Notes: generated by a model from the sequence alone, not told the origin. A stretch of 64,000 nt of DNA from Paenibacillus farraposensis (GCF_020736845.1 NZ_JAFFQR010000043.1:62001-126000), one strand, 5' to 3'; positions 46,917-56,575 are shown, counted from the stretch's first letter. Program-made: numbers and translations.

Positions 46917-47002
46917 TCAGACTGCTTTTTTAAGGGCTCGTTTTCTGAACTCAACTGGACTTAAATAACCTAAAGTTCCATGAACACGATGATGGTTAAA
47001 CT
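46917..47002 (-). pseudogene. IS3-family transposase C-terminal fragment
   Basis: The minus strand encodes FNHHRVHGTLGYLSPVEFRK and a stop at 46917. This is the typical end of IS3-group transposase B (the region after the third catalytic acid). It is cut off by the IS6-type end at 47,003. Confidence 0.75.
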
Positions 47003-47437
47003 GGTTCTGTTGCAAAGTTTGAAAAAAGCATAAACAGGTTGGTAAATGAAGAACAATGTTTAGGAAGTAGCTAGTAATTGTTGAAGTTCATTGTACGTTG
47101 AAAAGGCGGAGTCTCTTTGAAGACTTCGCCTTTGTTTATATAGGGCATGAATGGTTTCATAAGCGTGCAGATTTATTTTCTACTTTCCAAATTTGATAGA
47201 TGGGATTGCCATATTCATGAATCCATCGCATGATGGTTGTTGGGTGCACTGAAATACCACGTTCTTTCAGGATTTCAGATACATCACGATAACCTAAAGA
47301 AAAACGGCAGTAGTAGCCGACAGCTACTAAAATAATATCTTTCTTGAATTGTTTTCCTTTAAAATATCTCATGTCTGATTCTCCTAGATCCTGTTTTCTA
47401 GAGTGTAGCTTCATGTAGAAAATTTAGCAACAGAACC
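47003..47437 (-). mobile_element. IS6-family element with internal deletion
   Basis: The ends are GGTTCTGTTGCAAAGTTT (47003-47020) and a near-perfect inverse copy (47420-47437), the IS240/IS26-type terminal repeat. Only about 435 bp remain of a normal length near 800. The transposase start (47414-47157; YFKGKQFKKDIILVAVGYYC) is followed by a fragment of its C-terminus (RDSAFSTYNELQQLLAT) in another frame; the catalytic core is gone. No target duplication is visible. Confidence 0.82.
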
Positions 47438-47520
47438 AGTGCTCCGATACTTATTTTATTATACAAAAAAATGGGTATTTTGGTATAATTATCATATAGT
47501 AATAATTTAGGAGGAGCTTT

Positions 47521-47700
47521 ATGCCAATCATTACATCATTATTATCACAATACTGGATAAGCTACAACCCGCTTTGAGTACAGTATTAAATCCAACTGAC
47601 TATAAAAGTCTCATTATTGTAGGGACAATGGGCTAAGTGTTCCTTTTTACTGGCTTAACACACCCAGATCTAGTGATTATCATTGTCTAAATAATCAAAA
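47521..47700 (+). pseudogene. Remnant of a small membrane or secreted protein gene
   Basis: A good promoter (TATAAT around 47,485) and GGAGGAGC ribosome site precede ATG 47521. The frame breaks after 18 codons. A second frame carries LQPALSTVLNPTDYKSLIIV and then FLFTGLTHPDLVIII. The family is not recognisable. Sequence up to 47,940 contains only further decayed coding. Confidence 0.4.
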
Positions 47701-47940
47701 TTATATTAGCGATATCTATAATCAGTTGATTTTACAAGGTTTCTTTTCAAACTCTATATTTTTTATTATGAAAAAAATAGAAAACTTTTCTAAACATACA
47801 TAAGTTTCCTGAAGATAAGGTTGTTTATGGTGTTATTACGGTAAGTATCATTTATTATTTGTTTGGATTATTGCTGGTTTTCGCCGAGAAAGGGAAGAAA
47901 CAATTTTAAGAAAAAGTGGCTTACTTTATGCTGAAATTTG

Positions 47941-47979
47941 CTTAGTGTATATTTTCGTTAAAATGTTGAGCGGTACCCC
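47941..47979. repeat. Tn3-family terminal inverted repeat (outer end to the right)
   Basis: Read on the minus strand it begins GGGGTACCGC and ends CACTAAG, 39 bases, matching the layout of Tn4430/Tn3 ends. It is about 70% identical to the one starting at 52,948. Its element would have extended leftward, where it is now cut by the IS6 remnant. Confidence 0.6.
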
Positions 47980-48258
47980 ATCTAATCTAGTTTAACCGTG
48001 TGAAAAATGACTAACTTGAGCATTAAGCTTACGGAATGAATAACCAAATAACCTGCTCCCTTTATTTTTGGATTGAAGGTTATTTGGTTTTATATTGGTA
48101 TGAATGAATTAAGAATTTCTTAAGAACCTATTAAGAAATAAGTTGGTTTTAGGAACTAGAATAAATTTATCTTAACAGTAATAAGAGAATTAATAGTTTA
48201 AACTGGGGTCCTTAGAGCATGTCAAAAAACTAACAAGTAAGTATTTCAGGAGGGTTTT

Positions 48259-49593
48259 ATGAAAAAGAAAATGATTATTGCACTTGGTGTTTCTGCTATA
48301 ATACTGACTAATTTTGTTGGAAGTACTTATGCAGACTCGAAAACAGGAGTTTCTGTTACAGCTCCCTACAATACAAATCAAATAGCGGAATGGTTAGAAA
48401 TGCATGCAAAGCCTTTAAAAACAACTAATCCAACTGCATCTTTTAATGATTTAAAACCACTTAAGAATATGGTAGGTTCAGCTTCAATTGTAGGTTTAGG
48501 TGAAGCTACGCATGGGGCTCATGAAATTTTTACAATGAAACAACGCATTGTTAATTATTTAGTATCTGAAAAGGGATTCATCAACTTAGTTTTAGAAGAG
48601 GGATGGGACAGAGCTTTGGAGCTTGATCGATATGTTCTTACTGGTAAGGGAAACCCAAGCCAACATCTATCACCAGTATTTAACACAAAAGAAATGTTAG
48701 ATCTACTTAGTTGGATTCGACAATATAATGCTAATCCAAAACATAAATCTAAAGTGCGTATCATTGGGATGGACATTCAATCAGTAAACGAGAATGTTTA
48801 TAATAATATAATAGAATATATAAAAAGAAACAAATCAGATCTTGTGCCTAGAGTAGAAGAGAAGATAAAAGGTCTTATACCTGTAACAAAGGATATGAAT
48901 ACTTTTGAGAGCCTTACGAAAGAAGAAAAAGAAAAGTATATTTCAGATGCTAAACAAATCAGTGCTTTATTAGAACAAAATAAAAGTTATCTAAACGGAA
49001 AATCCAAAGAGTTCGCATGGATAAAACAAAATGCTCGTATTATTGAACAGTTTACTACAATGTTAGGAGGAACATCCCCTGATAAACCATCGGATTTTTA
49101 TTTGAAACATGATATTGCAATGTATGAAAATGCGAAGTGGACTGAAGAACATTTAGGGAAAACCATAGTTTGGGGACATAATGGACACGTTTCGAAAACA
49201 AATATGATTCCATTTATATACCCTAAAGTAGCTGGGCAGCATTTAGCAGAATATTATGGAAAACGGTATGTATCTATTGGAACATCTGTTTATAAAGGAC
49301 AATATAATGTCTATAATAATGATGGTGAATTTGGCCCATATGGAATATTAAAATCAGATGATCCAAACAGTTATAATTACATTTTTGGACAGGTCAAAAA
49401 AGATCAATTTTTTATTGATTTACGTAAGGCGAACGGCGTGACAAAAACTTGGTTAAACGAACAACATCAAATTTTCGCTGGAATAACTAAAGAAGGCCCT
49501 GCTATACCAAAAACTGTTGATATATCATTAGGTAAAACGTTTGATATACTTGTTCAAATTCAAAAAGTCAGTCCATCTCAACTACATCAATAA
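48259..49593 (+). CDS. Secreted erythromycin-esterase family protein
   Basis: A 444-residue protein with a signal peptide (residues 1-26, ending TYADS). The family motif GLGEATHGAHEIF holds the catalytic His, and LVLEEGWDRALELDRYVLTG the acidic residue. Later conserved parts are MDIQSVNENV and WGHNGHVS. Ere enzymes open the macrolide ring, but many family members are of unknown function; secretion makes resistance less certain. GGAGGG precedes the ATG. It is cassette cargo and AT-rich. Confidence 0.8.
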   Translation: MKKKMIIALGVSAIILTNFVGSTYADSKTGVSVTAPYNTNQIAEWLEMHAKPLKTTNPTASFNDLKPLKNMVGSASIVGLGEATHGAHEIFTMKQRIVNYLVSEKGFINLVLEEGWDRALELDRYVLTGKGNPSQHLSPVFNTKEMLDLLSWIRQYNANPKHKSKVRIIGMDIQSVNENVYNNIIEYIKRNKSDLVPRVEEKIKGLIPVTKDMNTFESLTKEEKEKYISDAKQISALLEQNKSYLNGKSKEFAWIKQNARIIEQFTTMLGGTSPDKPSDFYLKHDIAMYENAKWTEEHLGKTIVWGHNGHVSKTNMIPFIYPKVAGQHLAEYYGKRYVSIGTSVYKGQYNVYNNDGEFGPYGILKSDDPNSYNYIFGQVKKDQFFIDLRKANGVTKTWLNEQHQIFAGITKEGPAIPKTVDISLGKTFDILVQIQKVSPSQLHQ

Positions 49594-49743
49594 TTTGTAA
49601 TAATGTGGCTTAACGAAGTGTAGTACTGATGATAGTGTTAAGTGTCAATAGAGTTGTTTAAAAATGTCAGCTAGGTTATTCTATTAAAAGATCATTAGAT
49701 GGAATAAATGTTTTCAAATTAGAGACGATGTGGGATAGAAGCA

Positions 49744-51160
49744 CATTATCATCAAGTTAACAAAATAAAATTCTCCCTAAAATGAAAAAATACGCTATTC
49801 TTTCTGTAGAATCATAGGAAAGGATGGCGCATTTTTGTATGACGTGTTCTGTATCTCAAGTATTACAGCTGTTTGCAGAAGAGCTTCAGCGCTATATATC
49901 GCCTGTTCACTTACAGCATGTAGCCAAAGAAATCGGATTTGTAAAACGAACCAGTAAATATCGAGCACAAGATATAACAGCTTTATGTGTATGGATAAGT
50001 CAGAGTGTGGCTCAAACTTCCTTGACCCAGTTATGTAGTGGTTTAGAAGCAGCAACAGGCATACTTATGAGTCCCGAAGGACTCAATCAACGTTTTAATA
50101 CTACTGCTGTAGAGTTTTTACGGCACATATTAACTCAGCTTCTCACCCAAAAGCTGTCTGCATCAAAAATATTTTCACCTCAGGACAATTCCTTCATATT
50201 CATACAGGACCAGGTAAACAACACGATCGTACCTATGGTTCTCTCTGTGTACCCTCTGTGGAAGCAAATGACTTGTGCATATGGGATTTAGGCTATTTTC
50301 ATCTCAAAGATCTTCAACACATACAAGAGAAGCAGGCATACTATATCTCTCGTATCAAATCCAATACACGCGTGTATCAGAAAAATCCGAAGCCGGAGTA
50401 TTTCCAAGATGGAAGAATCAAAAAGGGATCTCAGTATATCCAACTGGATATGGAGGACCTGATGAACACTCTGCAACCGGGACAAACCTATGAAATACCA
50501 GACGCCTATATTGGAATGGTTGAAAAATTACCGGCTCGTGTCATTGTTCATCGTCTTACAGAAGAACAACAGCAAAAACGCCTACAAGATCAAGCAGTTC
50601 GTGAGAAAAAGAAAGGGATGACGTATTCTCCTCGTAGTAAACGGTTGAGTGGGATAAATGTATATATGACGAACACCTCTACTGATATTGTCCCGACGGG
50701 ACATGTCCATGATTTGTATTCCTTGCGCTGGCAAATAGAAATTTTGTTCAAGACATGGAAATCGTTCTTTCAGATTCATCATTGTAAAAAGGTGAAGCAC
50801 GAGCGATTAGAGTGTCATTTGTATGGTCAATTAATTGCTATCTTACTTTGTTCCTCTACGATGTTTCAAATGCGGCAGTTACTTCTTGTGAAGAAAAAAC
50901 GGGAGCTAAGTGAATATAAATCAATGTATATGATTATGGATTATTTCCCTCTTTTACATAAAGCCATGGAAAAAGACACCACAGAAATATCAAGGATTCT
51001 ACTTCGCCTGTTCAACCTCCTACAGCGTAACGGGCGAAAATCTCACAGATATGAGAAAAAAACAGTCTTTGATATATTGGGTGTCGTATATCAGTATACC
51101 ATGTCTGACAGCCCAGCGGCTTAAGCAAAAAAAGCTTCACCCGCAGGGTTTATTTGGCAT
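49744..51160 (+). pseudogene. IS231-like (IS4 family) transposase, internally deleted
   Basis: The N-terminal part (49,824 on; LQLFAEELQRYISPVHLQHV) and the C-terminal part (to 51,124; [20 protein letters not shown] and [15 protein letters not shown]) match IS231 transposases. About 60 residues are missing near 50,170, including the first catalytic Asp region, and the frame changes there. The left end (CATTATCATCAAGTTAAC at 49,744) is a degenerate IS231 repeat; the right end is not clear. The enzyme cannot mobilise the cassette. Confidence 0.82.
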
Positions 51161-51664
51161 GCCAATTTTTAAATAGTTCAAGTTATATATTCTAGAAGCG
51201 CAATATAATTTAACAAGAAGTCGCCTTACACAAAATTACCTTGATTATGCGTATCAAGTTAATAGAACTGAGTTTTCTTAAAATAAAAACCACCGAATTA
51301 TAGAAGTGGTTTTGAACGTAAGGAATTTGTAAGGAAGGAGTAAGAAAAAAGAGATTTTCATTGTGTATGATCAAAATGTAGAGAAGAACGAGAGGGGGAA
51401 TAGATACTATATATTTATATAAAAACAAATTAATTAACAAAACTCTATGGAAGAAAAGAAGAAATTACAGAGGTTAACATGCATCTGAAAAAGAGGGATT
51501 AATCATTTATTAGGTCAGAAAGTTGTTTGTAGAAATAATTGGTGCACAGATGATTGCAAATCCACTCTTGTCCATTTGTCTTTGGTTAAGATGAAAGCTG
51601 TGTGACTAGTATAAAACAGCAAATAACTACCGATACAATATGAATAGAGGAGAGGAATATCTTT
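51125..51664. other. AT-rich intergenic region before the D-peptidase gene
   Basis: No supportable gene. A short hairpin (ACCAC/GTGGT, around 51,287-51,312) may end transcription from either side. Confidence 0.4.
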
Positions 51665-52822
51665 ATGAAAAAGCATTGTCAAATTACATCTACAGGTTTA
51701 ATCCTTTTAATGACTGGAAGTTCTCTGTTATACACAACACCAACCTCAACTGTAAAAGCGGAGTCCATTCAAAATGTATCTAGTCCGTTACAAACAAGCA
51801 CTCAAAGAGAACGTAATTCCGTCAAAGAGGAAATGCGGGATACATTGCAACTTGGATATCCTGGGATACTTGCTAAAACTTCTCAGGGTGGAAAAACATG
51901 GAGTTATGCCGCTGGGTTAGCGGACCTGAGCACCAAGAAACCAATGAAAACAGATTTTCGCTTTCGCATTGGTAGTGTAACGAAGACGTTCATTGCAACA
52001 GTTCTACTTCAATTATCTGGAGAGAACCGTTTGAATCTAGACGACTCCATTGAAAAATGGTTGCCTGGTGTCATTCAAGGAAACGGATATGATGGTAACC
52101 AGATTACTATCCGGCAGATATTGAATCATACAAGTGGTATCGCTGACTACACAAGGTCAAAAGACTTTGATATGATGGATACAAAAAAATCGTATACGGC
52201 TGAAGAATTCGTAAAGATGGGGGTTTCTCTTCCCCCAGACTTTGCCCCAGGAAAGGGCTGGTCTTATTCAAACACAGGATACGTAGTACTGGGGATCCTT
52301 ATTGAAAAAGTAACTGGAAACAGCTATGCGGAAGAGGTTGAAAATCGGATTATTGAACCGCTTGATTTGTCAAATACATTCCTACCTGGCAATTCAAGCG
52401 TGATTCCAGGCACCAAGCATGCCCGTGGCTATTTCCAACTAGACGGAGCAAGTGAGCTAAAAGACGTTACTTATATTAACCCAGGTAGCTCGGATGGAGA
52501 TATGATTTCTACTGCTGACGATTTAAACAAATTCTTCTCTTACTTACTCAGTGGCAAATTACTGAAGGAACAGCAACTAAAACAAATGCTTACTACAGTT
52601 CCTACAGATAGAGAAGGAACCGGATATGGTCTTGGGATCTATGAAACTAAGCTTCCAAACGGTGTCTCGATATGGGGACACCAGGGTAAAGTTCTAGGGT
52701 TTACCACTTTTGCTGGTGGCACACTTGGAGGCAAGCATACATTGGCCGTCAATTTGAACAGCCTTAAAGCTGATATTCCTGATCCATTTAAAAATATTTT
52801 ACTTGCTGAATTTAGCAAGTAG
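51665..52822 (+). CDS. Secreted Adp-like D-stereospecific peptidase / beta-lactamase-family serine hydrolase
   Basis: A 385-residue secreted hydrolase. A signal peptide (about residues 1-32, to VKAES) is followed by the serine beta-lactamase fold: SxxK as Ser104-Val-Thr-Lys107, YSN in GWSYSNTGY, and HQG in WGHQGKVLG. Size and motifs match the alkaline D-peptidase (Adp) group of B. cereus and D-stereospecific resistance peptidases that cut D-amino-acid peptide antibiotics; D,D-carboxypeptidase activity is an alternative. It lies next to the right end of the cassette, as in MIC231 elements. Confidence 0.85.
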   Translation: MKKHCQITSTGLILLMTGSSLLYTTPTSTVKAESIQNVSSPLQTSTQRERNSVKEEMRDTLQLGYPGILAKTSQGGKTWSYAAGLADLSTKKPMKTDFRFRIGSVTKTFIATVLLQLSGENRLNLDDSIEKWLPGVIQGNGYDGNQITIRQILNHTSGIADYTRSKDFDMMDTKKSYTAEEFVKMGVSLPPDFAPGKGWSYSNTGYVVLGILIEKVTGNSYAEEVENRIIEPLDLSNTFLPGNSSVIPGTKHARGYFQLDGASELKDVTYINPGSSDGDMISTADDLNKFFSYLLSGKLLKEQQLKQMLTTVPTDREGTGYGLGIYETKLPNGVSIWGHQGKVLGFTTFAGGTLGGKHTLAVNLNSLKADIPDPFKNILLAEFSK

Positions 52823-52927
52823 GTAAAAAGGAAAACCGGATAAATTTTGTCATAGTTTTTATAGTTAAAGATATGCCTTTCTGGTTCAAAAACAACTTAC
52901 TCTAAAAATTTTTTTGAATAAAGCAAG

Positions 52928-52958
52928 TTCTTAAGTTGATAGGCATGGGGTACCGCCA
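52928..52958. repeat. IS231-type right inverted repeat and 11-bp target duplication
   Basis: 52928-52947 is the complement of CATGCCTATCAACTTAAGAA (19 of 20 match the left end). 52948-52958 is GGGTACCGCCA, identical to the left copy. Confidence 0.9.
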
Positions 52959-52984
52959 ACAAAACGCGAAAAACATACGCTAAG
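52948..52984. repeat. Tn3-family terminal inverted repeat (outer end to the left)
   Basis: The sequence starts GGGTACCGCCA and ends ATACGCTAAG, 37 bases, closely resembling the 38-bp ends of Tn4430. Removing the cassette rejoins it to the left flank. Its element would extend to the right; I did not find the matching end in this window. Confidence 0.65.
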
Positions 52985-53010
52985 CGAAAATACATTCAAA
53001 GTGGAGCTGC

Positions 53011-53059
53011 AAACAAAGAAAGCCCCAAACCGGATGAAGGTCTGAAGCTTTCTTTGTTT
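53011..53059. terminator. Bidirectional terminator
   Basis: A perfect 13-bp stem (53011-53023 with 53047-53059, AAACAAAGAAAGC). Confidence 0.88.
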
Positions 53060-53069
53060 TATTTAGATA

Positions 53070-53567
53070 TTACTTGGCATCGGAAGAAAGTGAACCGGCT
53101 ACGCCCCATATTTCCACATTCACTTTGTTTGAACCACCACGGAATTGAATTGAATATCGCCCTGAACGCATAGCATCAGTACTTCTCCAAATAGTTACAC
53201 TGTTTTTTCTGATTGTCTGGCCGTCAACATACGTTTTACCAGAATCGTTGTGCTCTACAGTAAAATCAACGGGGGTTTATTATAGTTTCTAATGCGCAAT
53301 TTAACCCATCCGAAATCCTTAGGAACCTCGAAGCTACCTGATGCAGTTGCACTTCCCCCTACAGTAAAGTTAAAGGAATTTCCCACGCTTTGAGGAATTA
53401 CTACATGGTTACCAGTAGTTTTTTTACCAGCATCTTGGGTCACCGCAGTGGATGTATTGGCAGAATCAGTTACAGCATGAATCCGCAAAAATTGCACTGG
53501 GTATGGCAATGGCTCCTCCTAGCAAACCTACAGATAATGCTGATGCAATAAAGTGTTTCTTCTTCAA
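53070..53567 (-). pseudogene. Frameshifted secreted protein gene
   Basis: A TTG start (53567) with a GGAGGAA ribosome site leads into a signal peptide (KKKHFIASALSVGLLGGAIA...FADS) that stops after 33 codons. A second frame (from about 53,490) reads TSTAVTQDAGKKTTGNHVVI and VGNSFNFTVGGSATASGSFE. A third, from about 53,270, reads VDFTVEHNDSGKTYVDGQTI and WRSTDAMRSGRYSIQFRGGS to 53070. The three make a secreted beta-rich protein of about 165 residues, broken by two frameshifts. Family unknown. Confidence 0.7.
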
Positions 53568-53855
53568 AGATTATTCCTCCTATTGAATAATAATAGATTA
53601 CATGTCAATAATTACATGATATTCCCAAAACAATACTATACATATTTAGGCAAGTTTATGAGTGGATTGGAACATTTTCACCTTACAAAAGAGCAAGGGT
53701 GTATTTTGTAGTTAGAGTCGTACTTTCTTGGGACGGCTCTTTTTATTTTTCTTTACCATCAAGCCTGGTAGAAGCCGGTGAACCAGTCTGCAACTTTATT
53801 TTTCAGTCTAATACTTGTTTTCTTCAGATAAAAACAGCGAAAACATGGCTCATGC

Positions 53856-54020
53856 TACTGGCTCTAAGGCGGCAGCCGCCACCTAAGAGCCAGTACGCAC
53901 CGCTGGGCCGCTACTCAGGCGCTCTACTTCCTGTCCATCGTTTCACGCAACCCACGGAGCGTACAGGCTTGTAAGTAGATCAGGAAGGAAGGAGAGAACC
54001 GGCAGCCGCCGGTTCTTTTG
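53856..54020 (+). other. GC-rich structured segment ending in a terminator
   Basis: A near-perfect 40-bp palindrome (TACTGGCTCT 53856-53865 with 53886-53895, inner GGCGGC/GCCGCC) is followed by GC-rich sequence and a hairpin AGAACCGGC/GCCGGTTCT (53995-54016) with a short T-run. No reading frame here looks real. It could be a structured RNA or a mobile-element end. Around it, 53,568-54,069 has no gene. Confidence 0.4.
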
Positions 54021-54069
54021 GATTGAAAGCATTTTTTTCCCTTTTGCCTTCGTCACAGCAAGTCATATT

Positions 54070-54360
54070 ATGTCTATGAAGCCGGGAATGGGACTAGATG
54101 AAGAGATTACTGATGTCATTATGGCTATTACTTCTACTAATGATATCAAAGGTGAACTAGGACGTTATCGAAGCTATTCTTCTGATCCGCTGGCCGCAAT
54201 CAATCTATGGGAATTTGCTAGTCATGTCTTTGACTCTGTTGCCCTCATTAATTGTGGCGATGCTCCTAACCAGGTTAGCCGCTACTGTAGTATTAAGGAT
54301 TCAGAAATTAGAAGCTTATGTTACAATTATGACGGGGAATTGGATGGAATCTCTTTGTAA
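54070..54360 (+). CDS. Hypothetical protein or fragment, 96 residues
   Basis: A soluble reading frame (GLDEEITDVIMAITSTNDIK, LAAINLWEFASHVFDSVALI). There is no ribosome site before the ATG. It may be a fragment of a longer gene. No family recognised. Confidence 0.35.
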   Translation: MSMKPGMGLDEEITDVIMAITSTNDIKGELGRYRSYSSDPLAAINLWEFASHVFDSVALINCGDAPNQVSRYCSIKDSEIRSLCYNYDGELDGISL

Positions 54361-54411
54361 AGCATGTCTTCTTTTTTACTATGGTTTATACGGTAATTAT
54401 AAAGGTTCTGA

Positions 54412-54705
54412 GTGGGGGCAAAAGAAAGAGCAAGCTCCTACTTCACGTTTGCTGAATTAAGGACAAATTATAAGGGGCTAAAAACATTTGTGGAAATTTT
54501 GCCAGACGGGGAACCGGTAATCAAGGATATTGAGTCATTACATAGTTATGGACGCAAGTTATTTGATGAACCAATTATGGATCATGCCAATATCGGAAAT
54601 GACCTTTATATTGCTGTAGGCGATTCTTCCGCTCTTATGGGGAAACCAGTGAATTCCACGATCTCCTACGGGTCTCTTTTGATTTTCCACAGATTATCCA
54701 TTTAG
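54412..54705 (+). CDS. Hypothetical protein or fragment, 97 residues
   Basis: A frame starting at GTG with plausible codon use (YFTFAELRTNYKGLKTFVEI, DIESLHSYGRKLFDEPIMDH). The C-terminus from about residue 85 is less convincing. It may belong with the preceding frame as remnants of one gene. No family recognised. Confidence 0.35.
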   Translation: MGAKERASSYFTFAELRTNYKGLKTFVEILPDGEPVIKDIESLHSYGRKLFDEPIMDHANIGNDLYIAVGDSSALMGKPVNSTISYGSLLIFHRLSI

Positions 54706-54777
54706 CTGTTTCAGTGTTAGCGTGAAAAGGACAGGAAAAGCAAAAAACCAGGGCCTGCTCTCCCTGGCTATCATACG

Positions 54778-56571
54778 TTACAGAAGCCCTTCCTTTTGCC
54801 CTTTTTGTACCGCTTCATCCCGATTCCGTACACCGAGCTTGTCATACAAAGTAGACGCATAGTTACGCACTGTCCCGTCTGACAAATACAGCTTGGAAGC
54901 GATCATTTTATAGCGCATGCCTTGAGAAAGCATCTGCAAAATCTCCAGCTCCCGCTTCGTTAAGCCATTTTCTCTTATTTTCGGTGCAACGAGGAAATCA
55001 TCCTGTTCGTTTACTTGCTGTGCATCCAGCATTTTATGAAACAGGTCCTGTGCGATCATCGTACCGCCGCGATAGACAAGACGAATCGTTTCCACAAGCT
55101 CGCGTGATTCAATCGACTTCAAAAGATAGCCGTCTGCACCACTGCGCATGATTACTTTGGCTTTTTCAGTATCCTGAAACGTGGACAGGACAAGAACACG
55201 AATATCGGGCCATTTTTCCTTCATCCGTTTTGTCGCAGTAATCCCGTCCATATTCGGCATCTCCAAGTCCATCAGAACTAGATCTGGTTCTAGCTCCTCG
55301 CACAGCTTAAGTGCCTGGGCCCCATCCTCGGCCATCCCGACTACCTGCAGCTCCCGCTGTCCTTCGAGTATGGTGCGCAAGCTTTCCCGAATAAACGAGT
55401 GATCATCGACGATAAACAAACGAATGATTTCATCGGCGCTCTCTACCATCCTCGGCACCAAACAAGTAACGAGCGTTCCTTCTCCCCGCTCTGAGTATAC
55501 GGATACTCTTCCTTGCAGAAGAGCGGCCCGCTCTTTCATCGTCGTGATCCCGAAGCCATCCTCCCAATTATCCACCCCGTGACCGTTATCCTGTACTTCC
55601 AGCCTCGTCTGTTGCTGCTCAAAATGCAAGGAAACGACGATGTCTGTAGCGTGTCCGTGACGTACGGCATTCGTCAAAGATTCCTGCAAGCAGCGAAACA
55701 AGGTCATTTTCACCTGTTTACCGACCGGATGCTCTTCTCCAATCGCACGAAACCGCACATTCACTTTTGCATGTGTCTGAAACTCCTCCGCAAGCTGCCT
55801 CAGCGAATGAACCAAGGGAAGCGTCTCTTGCGGTGCACCCATCTGATGCAAGTACCCTCGCACTTCCTTCATGCCTTTTCGCGCATGCTGCAAGAGGGAT
55901 TCGAGCTTTTGCGACCCTTCCTGCGACGCTACATCCTGACGCAAGGTTTCCAGCCCCATGATGATCGAGACATAGGAATGCCCCATCGTATCATGCAGGT
56001 CCTTGGAGAGTCGGTCCCGCTCCTCCAGCAGAGTCACTCTCTCGATTTGGGTGAGGTATTGCTCCAGCACACTGTTTTGCTTGCGAATAATTTCATTTTG
56101 CCGATGATTGACGATGAGCAAATGAAAGGCAAACCCTATCACATAAGCAAGACCGACTTGCGGAAAAATCTCGAACACATCAATTGCACGAGAAAAAAAC
56201 ATAATCAACAGTGGGATAAAAACAATCGTAATGGGAGCCGACCAGCGAAACGATTTCTCCGCACTATTGGCGGCAATCAAAAAAGCTGGCATCAAAAAAG
56301 AAAGGTACGCCTCCGGAAACATAGACGTGAGATAAATCGATAATCCGCCAAACAAGAGCATTTCTGCTATCAGATAGTAACGATAGCTCAGCATTAAACA
56401 AATCCACGGAACGGAAAAAACCAGCGTTTCCCAAAGTATAACCATCCATAAGGGCAGCGTGAGATAATCTCCAAATTTTACAGTCGTAACGGTGAGTGAA
56501 AAGCAAACGATCAGACGTAAAAAAAACATCACCCAGTCATACCAGGCCCATTGTTTCACGATATCTAACAA
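54778..56571 (-). CDS. Fused histidine kinase-response regulator (module 1)
   Basis: A 597-residue two-component protein in a single chain. Residues 1-155: about five membrane helices. Residues 160-250: HisKA_3 dimerisation domain with phospho-acceptor His193 (KDLHDTMGHS). Then a DesK/LiaS-type ATPase (NAVRHG N-box, DNGHGVDNWEDGFGITTMKE). Residues 382-500: receiver domain with Asp435 (LVLMDLEMP). Residues 535-597: NarL/LuxR HTH (LTKRELEILQMLSQGM). Such kinases and regulators are normally separate genes. The start is TTG after AGGAGA. It follows the membrane protein gene by four bases. Confidence 0.9.
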   Translation of the reverse strand: MLDIVKQWAWYDWVMFFLRLIVCFSLTVTTVKFGDYLTLPLWMVILWETLVFSVPWICLMLSYRYYLIAEMLLFGGLSIYLTSMFPEAYLSFLMPAFLIAANSAEKSFRWSAPITIVFIPLLIMFFSRAIDVFEIFPQVGLAYVIGFAFHLLIVNHRQNEIIRKQNSVLEQYLTQIERVTLLEERDRLSKDLHDTMGHSYVSIIMGLETLRQDVASQEGSQKLESLLQHARKGMKEVRGYLHQMGAPQETLPLVHSLRQLAEEFQTHAKVNVRFRAIGEEHPVGKQVKMTLFRCLQESLTNAVRHGHATDIVVSLHFEQQQTRLEVQDNGHGVDNWEDGFGITTMKERAALLQGRVSVYSERGEGTLVTCLVPRMVESADEIIRLFIVDDHSFIRESLRTILEGQRELQVVGMAEDGAQALKLCEELEPDLVLMDLEMPNMDGITATKRMKEKWPDIRVLVLSTFQDTEKAKVIMRSGADGYLLKSIESRELVETIRLVYRGGTMIAQDLFHKMLDAQQVNEQDDFLVAPKIRENGLTKRELEILQMLSQGMRYKMIASKLYLSDGTVRNYASTLYDKLGVRNRDEAVQKGQKEGLL

Positions 56572-56575
56572 ACCA

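Larger units (their letters stand above)
43804..52947. mobile_element. MIC231-like mobile insertion cassette, 9.1 kb
   Basis: The segment is bounded by IS231-type 20-bp inverted repeats: CATGCCCATCAACTTAAGAA at 43804-43823 and its complement with one mismatch at 52928-52947. An identical 11-bp repeat, GGGTACCGCCA, flanks it at 43793-43803 and 52948-52958, a target duplication of the length IS231 makes. It therefore moved as one unit. There is no intact transposase inside, so it would need IS231 transposase in trans, as described for MIC231 cassettes in Bacillus cereus, which also carry D-peptidase (adp) genes. Confidence 0.88.

Noticed and set aside
51210..51440. 76-residue hydrophobic minus-strand frame
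   Set aside because: It is a chance frame in AT-rich DNA with no ribosome site.
53699..53974. 91-residue plus-strand frame
   Set aside because: It runs through the palindromic GC-rich segment, has no ribosome site and no plausible protein pattern.
55513..56343. 276-residue plus-strand frame
   Set aside because: It is opposite the fused kinase-regulator gene, whose domains are complete; the plus frame is His/Arg-rich without structure.
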